Origin: Parelaphostrongylus tenuis
Taxonomy: Eukaryota; Nematoda; Chromadorea; Rhabditida; Metastrongylidae
Direction: 5' to 3'
NCBI GenBank assembly: GCA_019055375.1
Contig: JAHQIW010006337.1
Location: forward strand, 1-64,000
DNA: 64,000 nt
The notes beneath the pieces were generated by a model, which saw only the letters and a list, made by a program, of their open reading frames with translations, searched no databases and had not been told where the DNA came from. This document shows, in pieces, positions 1 to 10,458 of this stretch (positions within the stretch are counted from its first letter, which is position 1; every line of letters begins with the position of its first letter). Made by a program: the position numbers and the translations under genes.

Positions 1-27
1 TCTGCGGATGACGGTTGCATTGAACTA

Positions 28-105
28 AACAAAAAAAAAGACCAAAATAAAAAAAAAACAAAAACAACAAAAAAAAAAAAACATATAAACAATTAAAAAA
101 AATGC
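28..105. repeat. A-rich low-complexity tract
   Basis: Long runs of A broken by single C or T bases. It holds no gene and may be the A-rich tail of an element that starts before the window. Confidence 0.7.
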
Positions 106-127
106 CCTTTGCACCCTCTAAGCTTGT

Positions 128-590
128 TCTCTCCCTTATTTCGCATCTCCTGTTTTTTTTTCCCTCTTCTTTCCTCCATGTTCTTTTGATCCTTCCTCCA
201 TTCTTCCCTCGTGCCCTCTCCGTTCTTTCTTTTTCCTTTTTCCACCCCTAATTTTTTTCTCCTTTTTTTGCCTTCTTCCCTTGGCTATTTCTTCCTTCTC
301 GACAAATCCTTTTCCTCTTTCGCTTTTTTCTTCTTTTATCCTCCCCCTTCTCTTCTTTTTTCGCTGTCTTCTTTCCAGCCTGTTCCTTCTCCCCCTTTCA
401 TCATCTTTCTTCCTCATCCTCCTTCCTCATCTCCCTTTCTCTTCCTTCTCTCTCACTTTTTTTTTGTTTCTTCACCTCCTTTCTTCATCTTCCTCTTTTC
501 TTAGAAGCGCTTCTCTTTTTCTCTTTTTTCCCTCCGATCCTCTCTTTACTTCCCTTATTTCTCTTCTTTCCCCCTTCTCTCTCACCAAAG
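128..590. repeat. Polypyrimidine low-complexity tract
   Basis: About 460 bases of almost pure C and T on the + strand. Open frames here translate to Phe/Leu/Ser/Pro-rich peptides on + and Lys/Arg/Glu-rich peptides on -, which is the expected product of a pyrimidine/purine tract and not of a gene. Confidence 0.85.
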
Positions 591-1804
591 TTAAAGTGTC
601 CAAATGTTCGCACCGGATAGAATCTTCAAGCTAATTTTTGAAGCTAATTTTTGGAAGATCTCGTTCAAAGTGCTCTGGGTGGTGTTCATCAGTTTCTATC
701 TGTACAACAGAGCTTGATACCACTGATACAAAAAAAATGACTCGTAGTTTTGGATCTATCAGTTGGTCCGTGGATCCTAACTGTGCGCAAACGCGGCTAG
801 TGCCTTTTCTCCCTCTTCTCTGCAATCCTTTTTTCATATGATTGATCTCCGTCTTCATCGAGCCCTCAGGATACATGTAAGAAGTCGCCTCTGTAATCAG
901 AAATCACCTGCTTCGTTTTTTACTTTTACAGGAATGTGTTTCTGTGATCAGTTTAACCATCGCTGTCATTGTTTTTTTCTAAGAATTATTCTCTTTTCTG
1001 TGTTCGTCTTCCATGATACGAACGTGTAACGAATGTCGATCTTCACTGGTAATTCATGAGAAAGATTGAAGCATGCTTTCAATAGTTTGTTTCACTTCAA
1101 AATAACAGGGATGCTTTATACATTAAGAATGTTTCCATTAATTTTTAATTTGAATTAAACTGCTGATAACAAACGGTGTTTTTATCCTTTAGATGGGTCA
1201 TACAATAATTATGAGAATTACTGAATTTCAGAAAACAGTTCCGTACAGTTTTATACAACACCTCTTATTGGTTTTTTGCGCTACTATTGAAAACTGTAAG
1301 AAAAAAGTGAGTCATAAGACTTAGTGCAATTAGGATTTTTTTCTTTTTTTTTTCTTTCATTCCACATCTACCATTCCTTCAAAGGTTATGCCAATTTTTT
1401 GTGTAGACTTTTATTCTTATATGTTTCAGTTTTTGTCCCCGTCCTATAAAGTGATGATATGGCCAGTCTTGGTAATGAAGGATGGATGGTGACTGAGGGA
1501 TGATTCAATCCGCGAATTTCATTCTTTTTCGCTGCTCAATTTCATATAGTACTCAGACCTATTAGGCCTCCATGTTCTAATGTTAACTGTACAATTATAA
1601 TAAGTTCAAATTTTGTACATTAAGCAGCATAGTGCTTTTCGGTGAACGTACGATAGTAGAATTTTGTTGTTATCATTTCGCTTCGATTTTTCATTCCATT
1701 CACCGAGTATCTTTCGACCTTCGTCACATTTTCCTACTATTTTAGATCCAAGATTCCTCTGTTTTTCACTACTTTTTCGCAGTGTTCTGATGTTCCAAAA
1801 CATA
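591..1804. other. Unannotated stretch
   Basis: AT-rich sequence with several T-runs. I see no exon with convincing splice sites and no recognisable repeat. Confidence 0.5.
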
Positions 1805-1925
1805 CGTAAGAGAATTGAGTTGTGAGCAAAAACTCGGCTTCAGACGGGAGTTGAACCCGCGTTTCACGCATACCAGGCGCGTGCTATCACCGCATCGAAG
1901 AGGGCTCCATTTCGTTACCACTCAA
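1805..1925 (-). repeat. tRNA-headed SINE, family C
   Basis: Read on the minus strand this has a tRNA-like A-box region, a B box around 1850-1860 (GGGTTCAACTCCC) and then the family C tail, which includes TGCTCAC. The same head and tail recur at 21.4, 21.7, 32.4, 35.8 and 37.7 kb. Acceptor and anticodon stems do not fold as a functional tRNA, so I call it a SINE. Confidence 0.6.
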
Positions 1926-2010
1926 TCTTCAGTGTCTCTGGCCATAGCTATCATCCACCAACCTAGACTGAGGTCGAATTTTTGCTCACCACTCAATTCT
2001 CTTGAGTATT
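1926..2010 (+). repeat. Family C SINE tail, inverted partner
   Basis: Bases 1965-2008 repeat in + orientation the tail that the neighbouring copy carries in minus orientation (TTTTGCTCACCACTCAATTC in one, its complement in the other). The pair forms an inverted SINE dimer about 200 bases long. Confidence 0.5.
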
Positions 2011-2149
2011 TCAGTTCACATAAATGTTGAAATCCTCTTTTTCTAAGTTTTCGTAGTTCTTTATCAGTTCATTCACCAGTCTTGTATGTTATCCGACGAT
2101 AGATGGAGGATACGGCCCCTTTCGCTTGGACAAGAAATTTTCGAAATAG

Positions 2150-2345
2150 TGTTAGTGATCATTCAAAAGCCTAAATCTCTGGCTACTGCGCTACAGTAGC
2201 CGATATGCGAAAAATACTCTTTATACCGCTGTAGCAAAAAGAAAAACACTTGTGTTCTGCACACAGCATATATTCTCGCAAGGCAGAACTCTTTCCTCAA
2301 ATCATGTTTCAATAAGCTTGTGGCTAATCGAAAGGGGCTGTGGGA
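2150..2345 (+). repeat. Interspersed repeat family F, partial copy
   Basis: Begins with an end motif (CATTCAAAAGCCTAAATCTC) related to those at 5565, 6190 (inverted) and 26265. It then has the family's T-rich 'CTGTAGCA' segment. It looks like the end of a non-autonomous DNA element. Confidence 0.45.
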
Positions 2346-5056
2346 CACGGTCTTTCAGAGGAAGAACTAAAAATATCATATAAAGATCTGATAGCTCTTC
2401 ATCTTTCCTAATTCTTGATTACATGATCAGCGTAGAGAATCAAAAGTACCAATAAACATGCATGCACAAGAGCGGGAGCATTCAAGCTGATGAACTGATC
2501 TTTGATGAAGCGACAGCGAAACGATTTGTTAATTTGATCGGTCAAACCTTATCATCGATCGCACTCACTATCTCAAACTTGCTACGACAGCTCCTCCACT
2601 TGTGAATAGTCTGTTCGGTAAATGATTAAGCCTCTTATAATTTTCTGGATAGGATTTTTGCTGCTTCTTTTACATTGATTTAGACAAGGTTAATTGGCTT
2701 TTCATAATTCAGCAAGCACTGAGCGATAAATGAAATCCATTACGTATGGATACCACTGGAGCAGTAAAGATTAACACTTGGCGATCAGAGAGGTCAGTTT
2801 CTCTGATAGGCTAATCAAGACGAAGAGCAAATAAATATATCGCATGACTGTAGTTTAACCAAGGAGAGTCGGCTTAGGAGCAACGGAATTAAAGAATGGA
2901 CTTGGCCTAAAGTAGAAATGCATAGGACCTTGGTCGGGTAATTGCCTCACAGGTGGAATGGAAAATTCCAGGAGATCACGATTGACCAAACTGCCCAAAA
3001 CAGAGTAGCATAGGGTATTTTATCAATCACTAACAATAACTGCTTTGCAAGGAATCAAGTGTAAAATCAAGCTGGTGAATTTGTAACAGCATTACATGGA
3101 CCGATGTGCTCTTTATCACGACTTGCCTTTACCTATACTACGTGAATACCAGCAATTCTTGCGTTCTATTCGTTTACCCACATTCATCATACACGAAAAT
3201 CTGTGAAATCATTGCGTGTAAGTTTCAGGTGCCTTCTAGAAATTATCGACTTTTTCATTGAATGTTAATCAACTCGTTTCTCCCTGGAGTGCTCGGTTAG
3301 TCAGGCTTAATGCTTCTAAGAACTGAACTACCATCGTGATCGTGACGAATAGCATCACAGACCACTGCTCTACCCGATCTCTGTGAACAATGTACGAATA
3401 AGAATATGGGACGGCATTAATATATACGAAGAGATGGAAAGCAGCATTCCCATTGAGGTAGAGAATAGTCTCCGCGGCTCCAAACAAAAAGAGTGGTTCC
3501 AATGCTGAAGGAACAGCGGAAATATGTCTGCCTCTCATCCTAGTTCAAGAAAACTACTCTCTTCCAACGAGTACACTTATACAGTTACACACAAATGGCT
3601 TGTCTTTACATTTTCTGGCATGTCATGCAACCGTCATACGCAGAGGAGGTTGAGTTTGGTTGTGGATTTGGCTGAGATCTGAGAAGCGGTGAACATATCT
3701 GTTCATTAATCGCCGCATTTTGGACCCTCATTTCGTTAGCAAATGAGAAGCAATGACAATTCTCCAACACGAGCAATCACTCGTCTTTCCGCCTTCACTG
3801 TTATACTCCTATAATGACAGATCTTTCGATTAATAGACTCACTGCTCGAGGACGATGCAGTAGGCCAAATCTGTATCGAGCAATACTGTGAGTACATGAC
3901 GCATAGGTTGTATTGCATGTGTTCAAATTCTAGATGGAATAAGGTGGTGCAGTGCGCTAAAAGAATCACATGAGTCACAGTTCCATTATTGTGATCGGCT
4001 CCTTGCTCTCGCCGCATACGATTAACTCACATGTCCAATACAAACGTTAACGTAGTCATATTCATATAGTATGCACATGACTAGACGATAGTACCACTCG
4101 CATATCGTTTAGGCTAAGCGTCTTCACTCAAACGGCTAGCAGCGAAAGAATGGGGACGGTATCGCTTTCGTTAATCCTAACTTAACCCTAGGAAATGGCA
4201 ATAGACATTTTGTGGAAACTCTTTGATCTACAAAAGTTGGTGACGGCATATGATAAGAAATCTGGAAATATTTTATTAGCGATAACGGGAATCCAAGTGG
4301 AAAAGAGTCTAGCGCAGCATATGATATTATCCATGAGAAAAAAACAAGATCCTCAAATCGCAGTGCAACATTCGAAATCTGGAGGTAACGGGCACGTACC
4401 AACGAAGAGAATGAAACATTGCACACATTCGCAGAGGAGGCGGTGTGGGATCATATAAAATAGCTTTCAAAAAATAAAATGAACCCAAAGCCGTTCGATG
4501 AATCCAAATTTTCCATCGGAATCCAAGGCGAGCACAGTCTAGTTTACATCATTACTGAGCGGTAGGTACCAATGGAACCCTTATCTGGTACTTGTTGGAG
4601 TCAGTGGGATTGAACGTGTTTATAAATGATTTGAACTAACCTAACCGCCACGGGGCGTGGCCTTTTGCGCTTTTTTCTTGAACTTTTAATAATCACCTGG
4701 TAAGTTGACTAGCGGCAATTTTGGTGATATTACTGAAGTTTGAAAAGGCGTTACTAATGCGTTGTAGCAGCAGAGATAATACTACGTTTCACCTTCAGCG
4801 TGCAATTTGTGGTCGTCTAGGAATCGCACAAACAAATGGATACATGCCGTCCCGAAAAGTTAAAGGTGATCTGTTACAGAATGTTAGGTAAATCGCAAAT
4901 CTTTTATTAAACAACTGTACAATGACAAATAGTTGCTCACATAAACTCGCTAAACATTTTAAAGCACTTTATTGACCCGTAAAAAAAGTTGAAATTTTTT
5001 CACAGAAAAATTTCCCTGAGTTCAAAGCTCAATACAATCGCTCAAATATCAGATTC
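2346..5056. other. Intergenic stretch downstream of hst-3
   Basis: No recognisable gene. It holds one hydrophobic open frame (3269-3538, minus, listed separately). Near 4645-4665 there is a small GC-rich palindrome (GCCACGGGGCGTGGC). The rest looks like decayed unique DNA. Confidence 0.4.
3269..3538 (-). CDS. Hypothetical hydrophobic ORF
   Basis: An 89-residue open frame starting with ATG. Residues 12-45 and 60-77 are hydrophobic enough for membrane segments, with a charged HRDRVEQW linker between them. I do not recognise the family. No flanking exon with matching phase was found, so it may be a chance frame or a relic of a multi-pass receptor. Confidence 0.15.
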   Translation of the reverse strand: MRGRHISAVPSALEPLFLFGAAETILYLNGNAAFHLFVYINAVPYSYSYIVHRDRVEQWSVMLFVTITMVVQFLEALSLTNRALQGETS

Positions 5057-5304
5057 TTACCAGTTGAAAACTCTATTCACCAATGAAAAAAATCGTCGAT
5101 TATGAGAGCGAAAATCTCGTCGTAACTTTTGAATAGCCTTGTCAACGATTTCACGATGCGGGCGACCTTTACTGTCACCGAGACACTTCACTCGAACAGT
5201 AAAGTGCTCGTCGGAAACAAAAAAATCCTTTTTGTTCGTTGAAAATCAGCTGGTCCTCGCTGATCTCGTGTGTCAAACCGAGGAATGTCTTCAACACGAC
5301 GCAG
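5057..5304 (-). pseudogene. hst-3: hst-3 terminal exon with two frameshifts
   Basis: Acceptor TTCAG at 5305-5309. The frame opens with LRRVED, as expected. After one extra base near 5286 it continues FLGLTHEISEDQ and NEQKGFFCFRRAL. After a second extra base near 5201 it continues as VKCLGDSKGRPHREIV, then DFRSHNRRFFSLVNRVFNW and stop (5059-5057). Each piece matches the family in order, so the exon is right and the two indels are real features of this sequence. The final TGGTAA also looks like a splice donor (CTG then GTAAGA), so the stop may not be the true end. Confidence 0.75.
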
Positions 5305-8300
5305 CTGAATACATCAGAATTTCGTTCATTTTGGATAATCTCTATTTCTAAAATTCACCAGTACTAGGCATATTCACACCTAAATCTGGAAATTTTCGAA
5401 GATGACAAGATGCGAGGAAACGAATCAAATGAAAAAAGAGTATCGAGGTTTACAAATCATTTAAAAGCGATTTCGTAAATAGATGAGTTCTTTTCGGTTA
5501 TCTGGAGACAAAGGAAGAAACGACCCCTTCCGCTGAACATACATTTTTCCATAGCACTTCCAAGTAATTATTCGAAAGCATAATTCTCTTGCTACTGCAT
5601 TACATGAACATTTTTGGAAAGACTTTTTTATAACTCCATAGCAGAAAGAAAATACTTATAATTCACACACGCATAATTTTCAGCAGGATGGAAGATTGTG
5701 CTCAAATTATAAGAGATCCGCCGGTAGTACTAAGCTTCGCTGATTCCAACGCTAGTGCTTACTTTCGGGAAAGACCGTCTCATGCAGTGTTGCAAGAAAA
5801 ATTAGACTGCGTTTCACATATGCGGCGCATATGTTTATCGGCTAATGTGTGGGCTGAGCGTCTGCTGACCGAAGGTTCGATAACGGCATTCCGCAATCGA
5901 TCGATTGATCGAATTGACGTGACTCACATATGGAGTGGAATTTTTGTTACTTAATCTGGGATTTTTTTCCTGCATCGAAAGAAACTCCAGACAAAACGCA
6001 TAACTCTGGTACCACAATATTTTCTCTACGTGATCATGTGCTTTTCGTGCTTCTAACGCAGTGACTGCAAAATCGAGCAGCCGGTGTAAGACATAATTTT
6101 GCTTTGAATACTAAGGCTTTTGAAACGCTTTACGCAAAAAATGGCTACGTAGTGCAGTAGCTAGGATTTAAGCTTTCGAATAATTACTAACGCTCTCATG
6201 AAAAGTTCTTGTCTAGATAAAGAGGGTCGCTTGTTCAGTTACTTTAACAACCAATACTGTAAGATGTTCCTATGTAACAAATAGGTCACATATGAAGGTA
6301 TTCAAAAAGGAGATTCCGTTATTACTAGCAAATTTAAGCATATTTACTTCTCATTGTCGAGCAAAATATGAGTGATTCGTTTGAGAAGATTCATTTATGA
6401 TGCTATATTTTCATTACCTTTACTTCTGACTATTTTTTGAGACCTCGCTTGAAACAATATTAATCTAGAAATTATTTTAGTCTTCTATGAGGTATATTGC
6501 TGACACTTATAGGGTGCTAGGCGTACGTCTCGGCCTTTGCAGCCTCATCAGCAGCACGGTGCTTTTGGTTTAAGCCAATCCCTTTTACGCGAGTATACCT
6601 CCGCTTTAACAGCCACGAGCAATCGACTTTACAACACTGCACATAAGATGATCTTATCACCTTGCGCGTGCAGTGTAATATGTTCGTCATCAATCTTTCT
6701 CATATGTAGGGGTATACTCCTCTACAAGGGATCAGATGAAACGAAAGGCACCGTGCTGCTGATGAGGTCGAAAGGCCGAGACGTACGTCTAGCACTATAT
6801 AAAAGCCGTACCACACTTCATGAAAATCTTAAGAGCATGTTATCAGGCTATATTTTTATTTGTGTGACTAAAGAAAGATTTCGCGGAAGTATTTCCTAAC
6901 AATGAATCGTAACTGCATTATAAATTTCTATAGTTTTTTTCGTCACAATCAGTAGAAAGACCAAAAAATATTTTCGAAATCTACACGATTTTTTCAGACT
7001 CAATTCCAAACATGGTCTTTTCCTCTTCATTATCCTTTCTAACAGAGCATGTTATTGACTGATATAAAACCGGACCAAAATCGACAGTTGGCCCACAGAC
7101 CTCACTGATTGGATTTCCACGAAACACATCGCCGTTGACGATTAGGATCTGCTCCATCGGGAAATAACGTAACCAGTTCACCATATGGAGATCGTAAAGC
7201 GAATTTCTTATCGGTTTATAGTTCACATTAATGACGTCAGTATCAGGAAGAAATGCTTCTTTTTCAAATACCGGCAACGTTTTGTTTTGCTCCAATTTGT
7301 TGTAGTAAACCTTTAAATGAAAGTGTATTATTTACTACACTTTGTGAAAGTCCATGTATCTGTTAACCTTGATACCTGAGTAAAGTCGCTTATTGTTCTT
7401 TGAGTGGGATCTCTGACGATAAGAATGATCTTCATTGACGGATTCAATTCATATACTCGTTTTGGTGCTATTGGAGAAGTAAAATAGCCAGGTGTTTTCT
7501 CGATGACCACCTTAATCTAGGCTAGATATGGTCGACTTGAACAGGTGGAGACGGTAGTTATTCAATTGCGCTGCGCGATTTGACAACGCGGCCCGCAGTT
7601 TTCTTTACTTAATGCGGAATATTTTCTTTGTTTTGAAAAACATTTCAATGTTCTTTGGTATTATTCTGATACTCCTGTGATATTCTCTACACAATTACAT
7701 GTTTTCGTTCATTTGCTACTCCACATACGAGGATCCTAGAGAGTAGACGTGATTTTCTCTAACTTTACAGGGCTACATGAAACCTTTTTTCGAAAATCAA
7801 ACTTTGTTTGAGAATCACGAGAACTTGTTTTATCAAACAGTACTAAACTTCCAATGAAAAGTCATATCACAAATCCTAGCCGAGCAAAAAATTTGCGACC
7901 GAATGTGAAACGTAATTTTTGGATACGTAACTCTTATTTTTCTCTTAGAACGTAGTAGAAGGTCTTTTCAGAAAGTAAGCATAGTTCTGAGATGACCGAG
8001 ACTCAAGTTTTCGAATAAAGACTGAAAATTCTAAGGAGTAGCTTTGTTCAGTAAAAAAGGCCTTAGAATACCCATGTACTTCGAGAGGTACACTGCGTCT
8101 TGAACGGGTTTACTCATCGAATACGGCATGTACCTACAATACACGTAGATTCATCAAATGTGGCCGTTTGAGCCATTTCTCAACCAATTTTCTTTCTCTT
8201 CGCTTGTGAATCAAACAAAAATCGATAATATTGAGAAGAAGAAAACTTAATCTTAAACCAACTTGCGGTGCCAAAGTTGCCGTCGATTACTGAATCGTAA

Positions 8301-10458
8301 TGCGATTTCAATACGATACCCTATGTGGATCCTGGCGTTTTGGGTTAATGGAGGTCGATTGAATTTCAAAATCCAAAGTATGAAAATTCAAAAATGCAAA
8401 AGAATGTTTTTCCTTTGTTTTGGACAAATTTTATCTCTCTAATGTGGCTTACTATCAATACATATATTTTCACTATTAGGCATTGCAATCATCTCTAATG
8501 TTGATTCAAAATAATCAAAAGCCTTACCTCGTCAGGTGTACTTGGTGGCATCAGTGATCGATACCAATCGATACCTTTCAAGTAGTTCAGATTGAAATAG
8601 TGAGCTTCTTTACGGGCAGCTTTAATTTTTGGATGAAGAGCCAACGCATCCAATAATGCTCTAGTGCCACCTTTTCGAACACCGATAATTAGAGCTGTTG
8701 GTAAGCGGCGCGAAACGAACCTTCAAGAAAGAGAAACTGTTTCTCCTTTCTCACAGGTCTTGAAATTTACAAACGACCATAAAACTATAGTAAGGACGAA
8801 ATAGAAGCCATTGTATACAGAATAATCCATATGGTCATCAGAATAGCCATCCTTTGCCATTGAGAAGCGTTAAGAACGTAATAAACTAAATTAGTATAGG
8901 GAACACTTTGAATAATCGTAAAGCAACGTGCCACTCACTGGCAGATAATCGGATTTTCCCCATAGCACCTCTGATATGTTTGCTGACTATTCTTTTAAAC
9001 CGTCTAGTAACCCGGAAATGACTTACATGCTGATTTAACTTGATTTTTGTTGTCTTAATACTTTCTAACGGTTAAGTACGTTGTAAAGTCATAACCATAG
9101 TAAGCTGAGATAGCAGCAAGAACTTGGAAATCTATAATGCTTACGTTACGGGCTCGAACAGCGACTGTATCTTTCAAGGGGCACAGTAAATTCAGCACTG
9201 CACCATCGAGATCCCCATTCTGTTTTTCTCTTAGCCAAGCTTTGAAAGTAATCGGCAATCTTGCTGATCATCTTTCTACGGGATTAATATGAGGGGCACA
9301 AATTTTCAATGATTCTAATGAAGACTTCCGCGCTCTAAAGCAGCATTTTCCGAACACAGATCTAAAGAATATATTCGGTTCAAAGTGATATCACCGACTT
9401 CTTTGATCTCTCAGCTTCATTCCTTCCGTAAGGAAGATGTCCAACCTTTGCTCAGCAGAATGGTTGCATATCATTGATCATAAAGCTAAATGATAAAGCT
9501 TTCGGCGATGATCAGTCCCTGAGGTATGTGCCACGCATTCGTCTTCAATTTTTAGCTTAGTTTTAGGTGATTGAATGCACGTCTGGCCTTTGCAATGAGT
9601 TTCTGTGGCCTCCCGCTGTACCAAGTCAGTGCTGCTTGTTTTCCCAGACAGGTCTAAGACTAGCCTAGTCCCAATTTACCGACCCCGGAGAGAAGATCGC
9701 TTTGTGAGCCATGAGCGCGATGTTGAACCATCGACCACGTGAGCGACGTGGAGCACCTCTAACCACTGCGCTGCATGCGCTCTAACATTGATCATGATGG
9801 TAAATATACTGTTATTCACGTGGTTTCTTCAAAAAAAAAAAAAAACAACAATCGAGCAAGAATTTCAAAATGCGAAGAAGTTATGGGACAACCGCATACA
9901 TATAAATGTAGGCGAGTGGATAGTGGTGCTCACGCAACTGGATCCCATAGTCCCGACACTTTTAGGCAGTCAATAATGAACGCCGTGCGGAACGAAAGCC
10001 CAGCCTGGCTATTCTTAAGACTACAAGGAAACGTGCTGGACAGATATTCTACGACATTGCTGTGGAAGATGAAGAATCCTTTTCAGTAGGCACATTGGAC
10101 GTAATACATTAGCATATATATCGAAGTAATTGATTACATTATGGGACAACTTTGCTCCTATTTCACGATCAGCACTGCAACTTTACCACCTAGGAATAAG
10201 TAAATGTGATTTTGCTTCTAACTGGTATGACATTACTATAGTAGAGTCCAACGAACATAGCTATATGAGCTTGAATATTTCATTATAAATGATCACTCAC
10301 TGATTCTCCATAACCGTCGTGTAGCTATGAATGGATGAATGACGATTATTGTCAACAGTTGAACCATAAGAAAGCGCCAACATAGCCATTTGCATGATTG
10401 CAAGTATGACCAATACCAGACATAATGTGACGAGACATTCATGACTCCAGCACTTCAT
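5057..10458 (-). CDS. hst-3: Heparan sulfate 3-O-sulfotransferase, 5 exons
   Basis: Members of this family transfer sulfate from PAPS to the 3-OH of glucosamine in heparan sulfate, in the Golgi. Exons on the minus strand are 10458-10301, 8720-8528, 7510-7376, 7310-7101 and 5304-5057. Splice phases agree at every junction and predict about 313 residues, the usual size. Exon 1 encodes a short cytoplasmic tail and a signal anchor (about residues 9-30). Exon 2 has the 5'-PAPS loop GVRKGGTRALL and the KEAHYF motif with the catalytic Glu. Exon 3 has VEKTP-like VIEKTP and the 3'-phosphate motif RDPTQRTISDFTQ. Exon 4 has NWLRYFPMEQILIVNG. Exon 5 has the Cys pair, KGRPH and the C-terminal FNW. Exon 5 needs two one-base corrections, so the gene is either a pseudogene or carries sequence errors. 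SINEs and a fold-back element lie in its introns. The closest C. elegans relatives should be hst-3.1 and hst-3.2; I cannot tell which. Confidence 0.88.
5560..6200. mobile_element. Inverted-repeat-bounded element, family F
   Basis: The left end (5565-5600) and right end (6150-6195) are inverted copies of each other, each with a TTATTCGAAAGC motif followed by a 'GCTACTGC' block. The segment 6010-6110 recurs at 33540-33640. This is the longest family F copy here and lies in hst-3 intron 4. It encloses an 88-codon + frame (5688-5954) of unknown meaning. I infer a non-autonomous DNA transposon. Confidence 0.5.
6514..6556 (-). ncRNA. Hammerhead ribozyme-like motif, degenerate
   Basis: Inverted partner of the motif at 6752-6794. 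CTGATGA and stem II are intact, but it shares the GAGA variant and the cleavage triplet reads GCC instead of GUC (6520-6521). Probably inactive. Confidence 0.5.
6752..6794 (+). ncRNA. Hammerhead ribozyme-like motif, variant core
   Basis: Stem I 6752-6757 pairs with 6789-6794 (one G-U). CTGATGA is at 6758-6764. Stem II GGTC/GGCC is closed by a GAAA tetraloop (6765-6776). Stem III is the self-complementary CGTACG (6781-6786), and a GUC cleavage triplet ends at 6788. The conserved GAAA is GAGA here (6777-6780). That change hits an invariant A, so activity is doubtful. Confidence 0.6.
7101..7310 (-). CDS. hst-3: hst-3 exon 4
   Basis: 210 bases, 70 codons, phase 0. It encodes a divergent loop and then YDLHMVNWLRYFPMEQILI and NGDVFRGNPISE, the segment before the C-terminal LxRVExFLGL motif of the family. 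The donor (GAG then GTCTGT) is weak but the next exon fits in phase. Confidence 0.85.
7376..7510 (-). CDS. hst-3: hst-3 exon 3: 3'-phosphate motif
   Basis: 135 bases (45 codons, phase 0 on both sides). It encodes VIEKTPGYFTSP, YELNPSMKII and VRDPTQRTISDF, in which the Arg and Ser bind the 3'-phosphate in this family. Confidence 0.9.
7880..8030. repeat. Family F fragment
   Basis: Contains 'GTGAAACGTAATTT', 'GGTCTTTTCAGAAA' and 'TTTTCGAATAA' in the same order as the family F copies at 6.1 and 33.6 kb. It lies in hst-3 intron 2 (7511-8527). Confidence 0.35.
8528..8720 (-). CDS. hst-3: hst-3 exon 2: PAPS-binding loop
   Basis: 193 bases, one leading base plus 64 codons, closed by a GTAAGG donor. 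It encodes LPTALIIGVRKGGTRALLD, the 5'-phosphosulfate loop, then KEAHYF with the expected catalytic Glu and WYRSLMP, all diagnostic for 3-O-sulfotransferases. Confidence 0.9.
9491..9781 (-). repeat. tRNA-headed SINE, family A
   Basis: About 290 bases, closely similar along its whole length to 16271-16567. On the minus strand the head (right end) reads TAGCG-type A box then GGTTCAACATC as a B box, and the body ends in an A/T-rich tail. It lies in hst-3 intron 1 (8721-10300). Degraded copies occur at 11.7, 16.6, 46.9, 56.5 and 63.0 kb. Confidence 0.75.
9905..10092 (+). repeat. tRNA-headed SINE, family B
   Basis: Head GGCGAGTGGATAGTGGTGCTC resembles a Leu/Ser tRNA D-arm. The body shares 'AACGCCGTGCGGAACGAAAGC' and 'ATATTCTACGACATTGCT' with the copies at 37.3 and 43.1 kb. 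It lies in hst-3 intron 1. Confidence 0.6.
10301..10458 (-). CDS. hst-3: hst-3 exon 1: start codon and membrane anchor
   Basis: The ATG at 10458-10456 opens 52 codons plus two bases, ending at a GTGAGT donor. The peptide begins MKCWSHE and then runs through a hydrophobic segment (LVTLCLVLVILAIMQMAML), followed by a Ser/His-rich stem. This is the type II signal-anchor layout of Golgi sulfotransferases. The two trailing bases (CA) join the first base of exon 2 to make Gln. Confidence 0.8.

Larger units (their letters stand above)
6514..6794. mobile_element. Fold-back element with inverted hammerhead-like arms (copy H2)
   Basis: Two arms of about 86 bases (6514-6601 and 6709-6794) are near-perfect inverted repeats around a 107-base centre. 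Each arm has a CTGATGAG box, a GC stem-loop, GAGA and a CGTACG palindrome, the layout of a type I hammerhead ribozyme. The inner arm sequence (CACGGTGC, then CCAATCCC, then GTATACC) is shared with the copy at 57.3-57.6 kb. It lies in hst-3 intron 4. Confidence 0.8.

Noticed and set aside
136..634. Overlapping open frames on both strands
   Set aside because: They are produced by the polypyrimidine tract; the peptides are low complexity.
2484..2545. Possible hammerhead (TGATGA, short stem, GAAAC)
   Set aside because: Stem II has only two pairs and no proper cleavage triplet or stem I partner was found.
4136..4458. Opposing open frames near 4.2-4.4 kb
   Set aside because: No family, no splice support, and both strands are open, as in chance AT-rich sequence.
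9055..9258. Minus-strand ORF in hst-3 intron 1 as an extra exon
   Set aside because: Exon 1 joins exon 2 in phase without it, the family has no such insert, and its acceptor is unconvincing.
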